A stretch of 64,000 bases of DNA from Vanilla planifolia (taxonomy: Eukaryota > Streptophyta > Magnoliopsida > Asparagales > Orchidaceae), in NCBI GenBank assembly GCA_023846275.1, contig JAIUJO010000163.1, positions 985,001-1,049,000 of the forward strand. Reading direction: 5' to 3'. A model generated the notes under the pieces. It saw only the letters and a program-made list of their open reading frames with translations. It was not told where the DNA came from and searched no databases. Position numbers and translations under genes: made by a program. Positions 53,101 to 64,000 of this stretch are shown here, piece by piece; the first letter of the stretch is position 1, and every line of letters begins with the position of its first letter.

Positions 53101-54990
53101 AATAATATTACTTAAATATTTATCAAATATGTGTTCACTAAAAAAAACTTAAAAAGAGGAATTATAATATGACAAGATCAAACCAATGCAAAGGTCACAT
53201 GACGGTAGCTCGAGCGTAAGACACGATATAACTAAAGCAATTTGAAAGATTTTTAAAGGTAAGATAAAGTATTTGGCACAGAGCATTTCAAGTTTTTAAC
53301 AAGCTCTAGTGTAACAATCACTATTATCAGATTTTGTATAATTTAAAACGACATATAAAACTTGCTAAAGCCCTAGAAAATATTTTAATAAAATATAAAA
53401 ATGAATATTTAATGGATAGAGCTTTGCCCAACAACATTCTTTCAACTCAATTGAAAGCCACTTTTGGAATTAATATTTTTTACAAACGTCAATAAAAATA
53501 AAGGATTATTTTGTAAGATTTTAAATAATTAAAAATATAATAATGGTTTACTTTGAAAAATATAAGCAATGTCATATAACCAAATTAAAATATTGTAAGG
53601 ATCACGACCGATGAATATAAGAGTTTCATAGTAAAATTACCAGCCCAATGTAAGAAAGTCTTTAAGAAAAGAGATAAATAGTACATAAAACTTTAAATAA
53701 AAAAAAGTGGATGAAGCATAAAATGCTAGATCATTAAATTAGGTATGAATCAAAATAATATCTAAAACATGTTAAATCCTTAAAAAATATGCCTTTAAAA
53801 ATATAGAAATGAATATTTAATTTCAATGGCTTATTGAGATGAGTCCAACGATATGTATTCCACCTCTATTGGACCTTTTTTATTATTACTATTAATTAGA
53901 AATTTAAATACGAAAAATTAATTATATAGTATTATTTCAACATTAAGTAACCATACGATAAAGTTGGAAAGAGAAAAATTGAAACAATTAAATGTGGTCA
54001 AATCAAAGATATGTTAAGGAAAAATGGGAGGAGAATTAGTGTTTAATATTAATATTACCAAATCAAAGTCAAAATTTTGTAAGAATGAGATATATTATTT
54101 ATGAAAGTTTCATTCCAAGTTATATCATGTGTAACATTACCAAATGTCAAAGTAAGTATGAATCAAAATATCTTGTAATATATGCCAAAAATAAAAGAAT
54201 ACAATATTTAAAGATAAGTGAATGACTACTAAACTAGATAGAACTCGTCAACATGAGGCCAACAAATTTGTCTCATCTTGATAAGATCTTACTTAGAATT
54301 ACTAACAATTATAAAAGTGAATAAAATTAAATAATTATAAATTATAACTTTGACATTCATCAAATTTTTTTTAATTTTGAAAAGAGATAAATTGATGCAA
54401 TGTAATACAACAAAATCAAAGTTAACTACAGCTGATGTAAGAAGGGATTTAGACTAGAAATTTAATGTAACTAAATCAAAGGAAAACATTAATTGAAATG
54501 GGAATAATTTTATGAGAAAGTTTGATTTCATGATACTAAAGAGCTCAATGTGACATAATTAGTCATTTAATCAAACAGAATTTGAAGTACCACATAAAGA
54601 ACATCAAAATCATAGGAAACAAATAATTAAGAATAGCAAAACAAATCTAATTGGATAGAGTTTGTTAACATTACTCCAATGTTGTTTATTTCATTAAAAA
54701 AAATCTATTGTAATAATGATTATTTGAGAAATTAGATAAATTTATAGAATAAAAACATATTATTTTAATCATAAGAGAATATAAATTAAAGCAAAAAAGA
54801 TAAATTTAAGCAAATCAAAGTATATAACACCAAAGGAGATTTAAGGTTACATATTAATATAATAAGAACAAAAGGAAATATTTGAAGAAATGAGATAAAT
54901 TACATAGAAAGTTATATTCTAAGATATTAACAAGATTGAATGTAACATTATTAACCATTAAATCAGGTATGAAATAAAATGATAATGATA

Positions 54991-56425
54991 TAAATTGAAT
55001 TTCTAATTCAAACAAGTTTGATCTTGACAAGATAATTTTTGATGCACTCTTTTAAATGACCTTATTTTAACTTTTTATTTCTTTTTGAATATTTTATTTA
55101 AAATTCTTTTAAAATTTTTAGAAGTTGTTTTCATTTTTACCTAATTTATTAATCAAGAAATTTAGCCAAGATATCCTCAACCTTTTTTAATATCACTTTC
55201 CGATGCAATTTTTCTTAATTCTTCAAATATTTGAAAGTTCTTTGATTAAATTGCTATGTAATATTTATGTTATAAAATGTATCTTTAGTATTTGTTTATT
55301 AGGTTATATTATATTGCATCAACTATGTTATTATTTATGGTTATTTAATTTAGTTATTTTTTAAAATTTGAAATATGGTTAAATTAACATAAAACCATTA
55401 TTGCTGAACTCATCTTGATAAGCTCTATCCAATTATATATTTATTTTAATATTTTTTAAAATTTTCATCTTCTATTATTTTTCCATACTTTATGATATAT
55501 TTTTTATTCATACATGATTTGATTATCAAGGATGTACACTTCTTAGTACCTTTAAATATAAGTTTCTTTTGCAATTTATCTCATTTGATAAAATTTTTAT
55601 ATTTGATTTTGTTATATTAATATGTATAGTGAATGTACTTTAGGGTGACCTTCAAATTGATTTTCTTTGTTCAAATTACATCACTTCAACTTCTCTCATT
55701 TCATGAATACTATTAGTTTACTCATTTTTAAAGTAGTAATTGATTACTTATTTTCCTTATTCATTTTTGGTAACATGTTGTAGTCCTGAATGAGGTCAAA
55801 TTTAGATGAAGTAAATGTCGTTGCACTTGTCTCGATTAGCTATATCTAATAAAATTTTAATTTCTATATTTTTAAATATTATTTTCATAAGAATTTGGCA
55901 TATTTTATGAGCATTTTAAATACATGCAAAATTTGATGATCGATGAATTTACACTCCATCTATTTAGTATTTTAGAATACAAATTTGGTAATTTGCAAAA
56001 ATTCCAAACAAGGTCTAATTGAGACAAAATTAACATTATTGGATAAACTTAAAGAACTCTATACATTTAAAAAAATTCTTTATATTTAAATATTTTATTT
56101 TTTAAAGTGTTGGCATGCTTAACAAGGTATTTTCATTAGTACTAGACTTATTGATCATGGATGCTACTATCAATCTTATTTTTTATCATTAATATTACTT
56201 TTCGTATGATTTATCTCATTCCCTCAAATGTTTTGCTTTGATTTTTTTTGTATTACTATAAATTAAAATTGAACTATAATGTATTATTTACATCAAATTT
56301 ATTTCTTGAAATTATATTACTTTAAATTTTACATTTCTTGGTTGACATATATTTAAAAAATTTGAAAATAACACTTTATTAATATTTATGCTTATTTTAT
56401 TTTGTAATTCAAAACAATTCCTTAG
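54991..56425 (-). repeat. Satellite-like tandem array, block G (units on - strand)
   Basis: A short minus-strand island of three to four units. At its left edge, plus-strand words ('aaatcaggtatgaaataaaa' near 54959) give way within about 20 bp to minus-strand words ('tttctaattcaaac' near 55000). Landmarks lie near 55150, 55530, 55945 and 56160. The whole island corresponds to 18605-20035 of block D, including a shortened unit. It is thus a transplanted piece of an already rearranged array, not an independent inversion. Confidence 0.85.
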
Positions 56426-56544
56426 GTATTATTAGAAATTCCCAAAGTTAATAAGAAAAAAGATAAAAAATTTAACATTTTTGTAATAGGTAAAAATATA
56501 TTAAAACTAAAAGGCAATCAAATTAAGATAATGTCATATAACCC

Positions 56545-56590
56545 AATGAAGCTAATATAAAAGCCACAATGAAGCTAATGTAAAAACCAT
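56545..56590. repeat. Short tandem duplication, 23 bp x 2
   Basis: 'aatgaagctaat' plus 11 more bases occurs at 56545 and again at 56568, with three differences. The matching site in duplication copy 1 (about 20194) has only one copy, so this small duplication arose after the large one. Confidence 0.9.
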
Positions 56591-59500
56591 AATGAGAGCA
56601 GATTCAGAGTTTCATCGTTATATAACCAAATAACAGAGACATATGTAACGAAATGAGAAAACTTGTATGAGAAACCACCATCCCAAGGTACAAGAAAGCA
56701 TACCTAAACTCCAAAAAAAAATACCAAAAAATATTAAAAATAAATATTTAATTTGTTAAGCAATTTTAATTGGGTCTAACTACATTTTTTCCATCTTTTT
56801 AATCCTTTATTTGAATTATAACAAATTATGAAAGAAATGAAACTTAAATAATAAAAAAATTATTTATTTTTAATAAAAATATAATAAATCTTGAAATAAA
56901 GAAATTGAAATAATGTAATATAACAAAATCATGAAAATTTTTAGGTCATGCCAAAGAACAAATAGAGTTTCATAATCTTATATCGAATCGAAGAAAATAA
57001 TTTGAAGATACGAGATAAACTATGTATGAAAGTCGTAATCCAACATACTAAAGAGATCTTTTGTAAAATCCTTAATTATAAAATTACTTTTCAATAAAAA
57101 TTTTTCATAAGGGTTACTAAAACTAATAAAATAATTTTTTTTTAAAAATGAATAGTAAAATCGATAGATCTAATCAAGACGAGTCCAATCACCTCTGCTT
57201 CAATACAATCAAATTTTTTCTGTTATTACTATGAATAACTAAAATTAATGAACATAAGTAACTAAATAAATGTAAAGTAAAACTTATAAGAGTAGTTATT
57301 TAGAATTAAAAAGTAATACAAGAAAATGGAATAAAAAAATTAAACAAAATGAGATAAATTATATAAAAAAAGTTGCTTTCAAAGGTGATAAAGAGGTTGA
57401 GTGCAACATCCACAATCACAAATCAAGTGTGAATTTAAGTGACTTTTAAAACATGTCCATCCTAGAAAGTAAATTTTTTAAAAGTATATAAATAAATATT
57501 TAATTAGATAGAGGTTGTCAAGATGAGTCTAATATTTGAAATCATTATAAATTATAAAATAATTTAAATATTAATAATCATTTGTTATTATTTCAATGTT
57601 ATGTAAATTTTTAGTATTGCTAAAATAAGATAAATTTAAGCACTATAACATGGCCAAATCAATATGATGTATAACACACACGAGAGGAGAATTTGAGTTT
57701 TGTATCAATATAACCAAATCAATGTAAGATATTAGAACAAATAAGAAATTTTTTTGGGAAAGAGGCTTTTCAAGATACTACAGAGGTGAAGTGTACCTTC
57801 AATGATCTTCAAATCAAGTATAATTTTAAAATGTCCAATAAAGTGTGCCATAACCTGAGAAAATAAAAAACTTATTAATGTAAAAATAGATATAGAGATG
57901 ATTGCAATGACATTTACTTTGCCTTTATCAATAATCTTTTATAATTATTATGAATTAGTAATTTTTTTAATATTACTTCAATATATATTAAACATGGAAT
58001 GGGATAAATATAAGTAAAATAACAAAATAATAGTGATGTAAACGTCACATTAAATGTGCTTAAGAATTACATTATGATATAAAATAATAAATGTGAAAAT
58101 TTTAAAGACTTAAGATAAATTGTTGAAAAAAATTTTCTAAGGCATTTTAGTGATAGGGTGTTATGCCTTCGATCACCCAATCAGGTACGAAACAAAAAGT
58201 CTCATAATGCAAGCAACAACAATAGAAAAAATATTTAAAAAACATAAAATAAATATTTAATTGGATAAATCTCATCTATCATAGTCCAATGGCATCTATT
58301 TTACATCCATTAGACCTCTTTTAAAATTACAACAAACTACTAAAGAAAATTTAAATTCATAAAAATAAATTATTTTTTTAAACAAAGTAAATAAATATTA
58401 AAATAAAAATAATACTAATTGAAGTAATGTAAAGTAATAAAGTCAAAGAGATGCAAATGTCACACAATAAGAGATTCAGAGTTACATGGTAATAAACAAA
58501 GCGAGGCAAGAAACAAGATAAATTTCATGAGAAAGTTATGTTTTAAGACAATCAGTAGAATGAAGGAAACACGTTTATGATCAAATCAAAACTAAATCAA
58601 AATTTTTTATAGGGTGTGTCTAAACTACATAATATAAAAAATTTGAGAAGATAAAAATGTATATTAAATTGGATTGTGCTTATCGTGATGACTCTAACGT
58701 TGTTGTTTCTTTCAATTTGACCTCGTTAATAAATAGTAAAAAATATCGCAATGAATGAACATAAATAATAGTAAATTCTAACTTTGTTATTCAATTAATT
58801 TATAGTAAAATTTAAATAAGATTAATTGAAGTAATGCAATTTAACGAAAAGGAAGCGATGTAATGGTCACACCATAAAAGATTTTGAGTTACACAATAAC
58901 TAAACCAAAAGATGTTGAACAAATGTGATTAGCCTTTTGAAAGTTATGTAAAGGATGCATCTAAGGAGATTTAGAGTTACATTATTTTGTACCAAAAAAA
59001 AATAAAAAACTTAAGAGAAATGAGATGAATTGTATCACAAAGTTTTATTCCCAGATATTAAAGAGAACGAGTGTAACACCTATATACTAATTACCAGTTG
59101 TAATAAATAAAAATTAAACTTAAAATTTATTTTAATATTAAATATATTTCTTAAAGGTAAATTATGATAAATTGAAGTAATGTAATATTGCCAGATTAAA
59201 GAGATGTAAACATTGCATGACAAGAGATTTGTAATTACATAGTAATTTATCAAAATCAATGTGAAACATTTGACAAAAACAAGGTCAATGCTATCGTAAA
59301 GTTGCATTTCGAGATAATAATGGGATCGACTATGAGATTGATTCCCATAAAAACCAAAACAAACGAAAAATCACTTATTAAATGTGCCAAAATAGTTAAA
59401 ATTTAATTTTTAGAAATATAAAAAGTAATATAATTAGATAGAGTTTGTGAAGATAAATCTAACAAAGTCAATTTCATCTCAATCATGACATGCTTGGATT

Positions 59501-60405
59501 TATTACAAATTAAGAAATTAAATAAGTAATAATAGGAACAAATTATTATTTTAATTTAAAGAAAATTTATACTAAAACATAATGGAGTTTAATTGAACAC
59601 ATGTAGTGTTATTAAGCTTAACAATCTAATAGTCATGTTGTAAAATATTTAGCGTTAATAGTAACATAACTAAACAAAAAAGTAAAGTAAGAAGAAATAA
59701 AATAAATTGTACAAGAATGTAGAATTATTCAATAAGATTAATGGTAAAATAGTTGATCATCAAATCAGTTATGGAATAAAATGACTCATAAACTATCCCA
59801 AAATTAAAAAAAATAAACAAATATGATATATAAAAAAATATAAAGATGAACACACAATTTGATGTAACTGACACAGACAAATTTAACAATGGTTGTTTTG
59901 TCATTATAATACCTTATTTGGAATTTCTATAAATTACTAAAGCAAATAAGCATAAATATTAATACATTATTATTTTAATATTAAGTAGATATATGATAGA
60001 GATGAAATGAGATAAATTGAAAAAATATAATATAACCAAATTAAAATAATAAAAACATAACTAGAGAGTTGATTTAGAATCACGTTATTATGCAGCAAAA
60101 TGAAAGATAAAAGTTTCAATAAATGAGATAAATTACACAATAAAATTATTTTCCAATATATTAAAGAGATCGAGTGCAACAACCTTGGTCAACAAATTAA
60201 GTACAAACTGAAATGCCTTAGAAAGCATACCAAAACCTAAGAAACTAAAATAGTTTAAAAATATAAATGATCTTTTAGCTAGATAAAGTACATTGAGATG
60301 AGTCTAATGGTGTTTATTTGTTCTTGCCTAATTTTTAGATTTATTGTGAATTTCCAATCATTATAATCATAAATTATAATGAACTATCATTTTAATATTA
60401 AGTAA

Positions 60406-60417
60406 ATATATATATAT
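60406..60417. repeat. Short AT run at the recurrent microsatellite position
   Basis: Six AT repeats where the unit reads 'aagtaaatatatattaaag'. It is a shorter relative of the expansions at 31089 and 43747 and is listed because it marks the same phase in the unit. Confidence 0.85.
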
Positions 60418-63400
60418 CAAAGTTGAAAAAAAATAAATTGAAGTGATATAAAAAAACCAAATATAAATGAAAAAAGTCACAAAAGAGGATATTAAGTGTT
60501 ACATAGTAATATAATAAAATAAAGGAACAAAATTCCACAAAAATTGGATAAGCTATATGAAAATTTTCCATTGCAAGATACTATGAAGATTGAGGGTAAC
60601 GTCCCTAAATGTCAATCACATAATATTTGAAATATCAAGTAAAATGTACCAAAACAACAAAAGTAAATTAATTAAAAATATTAAACTAATTATTTAATTT
60701 CATAAAACTCCATGAGATCAGGTCAACAATATTTCCATACTCTTGATTACAGTTCATTTGAACTTATTTCTAGTTACCAAAGTAAATAATTAAAAATAAT
60801 AATAATTAATATTTTAAGATTAATTAAATTTATATTAAAACTTTAGTGAGTTAAGTTAAAGTAATATAGTTGGAAAAACTTAATGTGATACAAAGCAACA
60901 TGAAATGAAATTTTAAGTTACATAGCAATACAAGAAAATTGAAGCAAAAAATTTGAAAATATAATATTTATTGGTGGAACGATGTTTGTTTTCTCCTCTG
61001 TTGCACCTCATTGCAAATTTCTTTGAATTAACAAATTAAATTTGTACAAAAATAAATAATGTTATTAAGAGAAAAGAAATGGAAACTAAAGTTAAATGAA
61101 TCAAAGAAATATAACATCACCAAGTTGAAGTGATGTATAGTTTAGATGAGATGACATTTAGTATTACCCAACATTGCAACAAAAAAAATTAAAAAAATGA
61201 GATAAATTATAAGAGAAAGTTGCTTTCTAAAAAGAAAAGATATCAAGCATGACATCTTCATTCATCAGATCCTGTACTAATAGAAGCACCTCATCAAGCA
61301 TACCTAACTAACTTTATCTCGATTTGATAGAGGTCATCAAAAGGAGTAAGTGAAATTTGCATACCAAGTATGAATTGAATTCACTCTTAAAGTATGATAA
61401 ATTTCTATAAGATAAAAAATATTTTAAATTATTAAAATGAAAATTTAATTTGATAGAGCTCACAAGATGAGCTTGATGATGATTTCTTTTGCATTTAATA
61501 GACCTTGTTTGGAATTATTGTGAATTAAAAGAAATAAGTAATCATAGATAATAGAAAACTATTCTCTAAATATTAAACAAATGTATATTAGGGCTAAAAT
61601 AATATAAATTAATTCAACATAATATAATCAAATTAGTACGATGTATGGGTCACATGGTAAAACATTTATGCTTACGTCATAATATATCATATTCAAAGAA
61701 AATAATTTTTAGAAATTAGAGAAATTGTATTGGAAAGTTCATTTGCAAAGTATTAAGGAGATGAATTGTAGCTTCCTTGATCATGAAATCATGTAGAAAT
61801 TAAAATAACTTGTAAAACATTCAAAAACTTTATAAAAATAAAACACTTATAAATATAAATTATATATTTAGTTAGATAGAACTCGTCGAAAAAAGACTAA
61901 CTATTTTCGCTTCATCAAATCAAACCTCTTTTGGAGTTACTATGAATTACTAATGTCATTAACCATAAATAATAATATGTTTTAATTTTATTATTATTTA
62001 CATGCATATTTAAATTCTAATGAGACAATTTCAACCAATGCATTGTAACAAAATGAAATTGATGTAAAAGTGACACAAAAAGGCATTATAGCTTCATTGT
62101 AATAGAAACAAATCAAAGAAAAATAGAAAAATGAGAAATTATAAAACAAAGCTACATTCTAAGATACTAAGGGGAGTGAATAAAACATCCACAATCATTA
62201 AATTAGGTGTGGAAAAAGGTCCTCATAAAGCTTGCCAAAATAACACAAATGAAAATATTTAAAAATATAAAAATGAGTCAAGTCCAACATTTGTTTCTTT
62301 TGGACTAGGCCATCATTTGGAGCTATTGTGAATTATAGATGTAAAATAGCATAAATAGTAATGAATTGTAATTTTATTGTTAAAAACTTCAAATTAAAAT
62401 TTAAATAAGTATAATTAAAATATTGCAATATATCAAAATAAAAAATATATAAAGGACACATAACTGGAAAATTAGAAATATGTAATGATATAACCAATTC
62501 AGAAGAAAATGTTTGTAAACATCAAATAAATTATAAAGGAAATTTTCATTTGAAGAACTAAGAAATCTAAGCACAACAATATCAATCATCAAATAAGATG
62601 TGAATGAAAATGTCTCATAAAACGTGTAAAAAAAATTAGAAAATAAAATATTTAATAGTAAAAAAGTTGAATATTTAATTGAAAAAACTCATTAAGATGA
62701 GTTCATTGATGCTCGTTTCATCTTCATTAGATCTTGTTTGGAGTTATTATTAATTAAAAAATTGACAATCATAAATAATTATAAATTGTTATTTTAATAT
62801 TAAGTAAAGGCATAATAAAGGTTGAATAAGATAAAATAAAGTAAGACAATCTGGTTCAATAAAATGATATAATTGTAACATAAGATAACAATTAGGGTTT
62901 CATAGTAAAAAAAATAAAAGAAAAGTAGGAAATTCAAAGAAAAAGGCAAAAAGTATGCAAGAATGTTGCATTCCATTATACTAAAGAGATGAAGTGTAAC
63001 ATCCACTATCATCAATTCTAGAAAAAATCAAATTATCTCATTAATTATGAAGAAGCATAGAAAATTTAAAAAGTTAAAGTATAAAAATAAATATTTAAAC
63101 AGATAAAGCACATTGCGATTAGTCCAACAAATGTTGTCTCATCTGCATTGAAGCTCACTGAAAATTACTACAAATTTCCAAAGAAAGCAATAATAAATGA
63201 TAATAAATCATTATTTTAATGAGAAGTAAATATATTTCAAAGTTCAATTAAGATAAACTAAAGTAATATAAAATCCCAAAATGGAAGTTATAAGTTGGTC
63301 ACAATATTTAAGTATTAGTATTTTGTAATAATATAACTAAATTAACGCAAAAGATTTGACAAAATAATATGAAAGCTACTAAAATGATGCATTCCAAGAC

Positions 63401-64000
63401 ATTAAGGAGATCATTTGTAACTTCCTCAATCATAATTAAGTTAAAATTTGAATGACTAATAAAGAATGTCAATACACTAAAAATTCAAGATTGAAAAATT
63501 TAATGAGATAAAGATCATGAAGATGAGCCCAACAAAGTTTGTAATCTTGAAATTACAAATGGAGTAACAAAAAATAAAGTAAATTATTTTTTAAAATTTT
63601 TAGTAAATATAAAATAAAGACAAAATTGAACAAAATAAAGTGATGTCATAAATCCAAATCAAAGCAATGTAAAAGTCACACGAGCAAAACTTTAAAGTTT
63701 CATAATATCTAATATCATCATTGATCAATTCCTGTTTGATTAAAAAATTCTCATAAAACATGCCAAAACTATATAAAATAAAATATTTAAAATTAAAAAA
63801 AATGAATGCCTAATTGGATAAAAGTTGTGAATATGAGTCCAACAACTTCTGTTTTGTCTAAATAAGACCTAGTTTAGACTTACAATAAATACAAAAGTAA
63901 ATAAGCATAAATAATAATGTATTATTATTATAATTTTTTAAAATATATATATTAAAGCTAAAATATGATAAATTCAATTAATATAATATAACTAAATCAA

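Larger units (their letters stand above)
42004..54990 (+). repeat. Satellite-like tandem array, block F (units on + strand)
   Basis: Satellite resumes in the middle of a unit at 42004 ('caatcataaaattaggta') and continues on the plus strand. Landmarks lie near 42497, 42838, 43227, 43641, 44007, 44328, 44738, 45309, 45472, 45890, 46310, 46722, 47142, 47567, 47990, 48380, 48800, 49310, 49730 and 50150, then on to about 54670. The run 45890-48800 is the most regular in the window, with spacings of about 390-430. The stretch 44900-45500 is a cluster of broken units with three landmark spacings well below unit length. The block ends abruptly at about 54990, where minus-strand units begin. Small open frames in it are unit by-products. 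Confidence 0.85.
54998..64000. repeat. Large segmental duplication within the array, copy 2
   Basis: Partner of 18605-27800 in the same direction, continuing to the window end. The left end coincides with the polarity switch at 54990, so that switch is best read as the duplication breakpoint. Differences from copy 1 include loss of about 45 bp right at the internal -/+ switch (56425), a private 23-bp tandem duplication at 56545, and loss of about 200 bp including the AT microsatellite near 60960. Clear pairings persist to the end, for example 'ggctaaaataatataaatt' at about 25609 and 61593, 'cattaaccataaat' at 25964 and 61957, and 'aaaatttaaataa' at 26262 and 62397. Confidence 0.75.
56426..64000 (+). 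repeat. Satellite-like tandem array, block H (units on + strand)
   Basis: Plus-strand units up to the window end, with landmarks near 56775, 57182, 57525, 58284, 58690, 59460, 60302, 61335, 61460, 62285, 62705, 63122, 63528 and 63838. It is wholly part of duplication copy 2 and pairs with 20036-27800. Several units are short in both copies. The open frames at 59080-59307, 59970-60182, 62401-62592 and 62800-63015 (all minus strand) lie at about the same unit phase and are not supported as genes. Confidence 0.85.

Noticed and set aside
1-64000. Open reading frames of 60-100 codons scattered over both strands as possible genes
   Set aside because: Nearly all lie inside satellite units or decayed insertions, start at arbitrary methionines, have strongly A+T-driven composition (I, L, Y, F, N, K) and match no domain I know. 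The exceptions are pieces of the LINE and the caulimovirid-like polymerase, annotated as pseudogenes.
1-64000. A+T-rich genome of a protist or an organelle
   Set aside because: No coding density, no rRNA or tRNA genes, a long satellite array, and LINE and caulimovirid-like relics all fit plant nuclear DNA better.
1-64000. Functional centromere
   Set aside because: A satellite of this length could be centromeric, but strong unit divergence, several polarity switches and lack of a recognised centromeric retrotransposon give no positive support. Sequence alone cannot decide.
1-64000. CRISPR array or phage-type direct repeats
   Set aside because: The repeat unit is about 415 bp with no short conserved repeat separated by unique spacers; repeats are end to end and diverged.

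Overview
This window looks like nuclear, non-genic DNA from a land plant. It is very A+T-rich (roughly 20-25% G+C by eye) and I can support no intact gene in it. About 53 of the 64 kb is one repeat family: a satellite-like tandem array with a unit of about 410-420 bp, roughly 130 copies, strongly diverged and often truncated. The plant assignment rests on two degenerate insertions: an L1-type LINE with a plant-like ORF2 layout, and an element with caulimovirid (plant pararetrovirus) features. I cannot name the species.

Layout. Unit direction is called + when the unit reads 'gagctcat...gagtccaa' on the given strand. 1-3480: units on -. 3485-7378: LINE insertion. 7379-10480: units on -. 10481-17508: units on +. 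17509-20035: units on -. 20036-35132: units on +. 35133-42003: degenerate caulimovirid-like insertion, coding on -. 42004-54990: units on +. 54991-56425: units on -. 56426-64000: units on +. There are therefore five polarity switches inside one repeat family.

The main result is large-scale structure that a monomer-level annotation would miss. The segment 18605-~27800 is a diverged copy of 54998-64000 (offset about 36.0-36.4 kb, still matching at the window end). The two copies share private indels, private words and the same internal -/+ switch (20035 and about 56425). The inversion therefore came first, the >=9 kb duplication second, and further decay third. Smaller higher-order repeats of about 1.0-1.1 kb and about 1.57 kb are visible at 28.75-30.65 kb and 31.55-33.4 kb.

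No gene set works together here. Apparent open frames of 60-100 codons inside the array are by-products of the unit's base composition. Several recur at one unit phase because the units are homologous. I found no tRNA, rRNA, CRISPR array or convincing promoter. No new protein-coding system is visible; what is unusual is the architecture of an old, unhomogenised, rearranged satellite domain.
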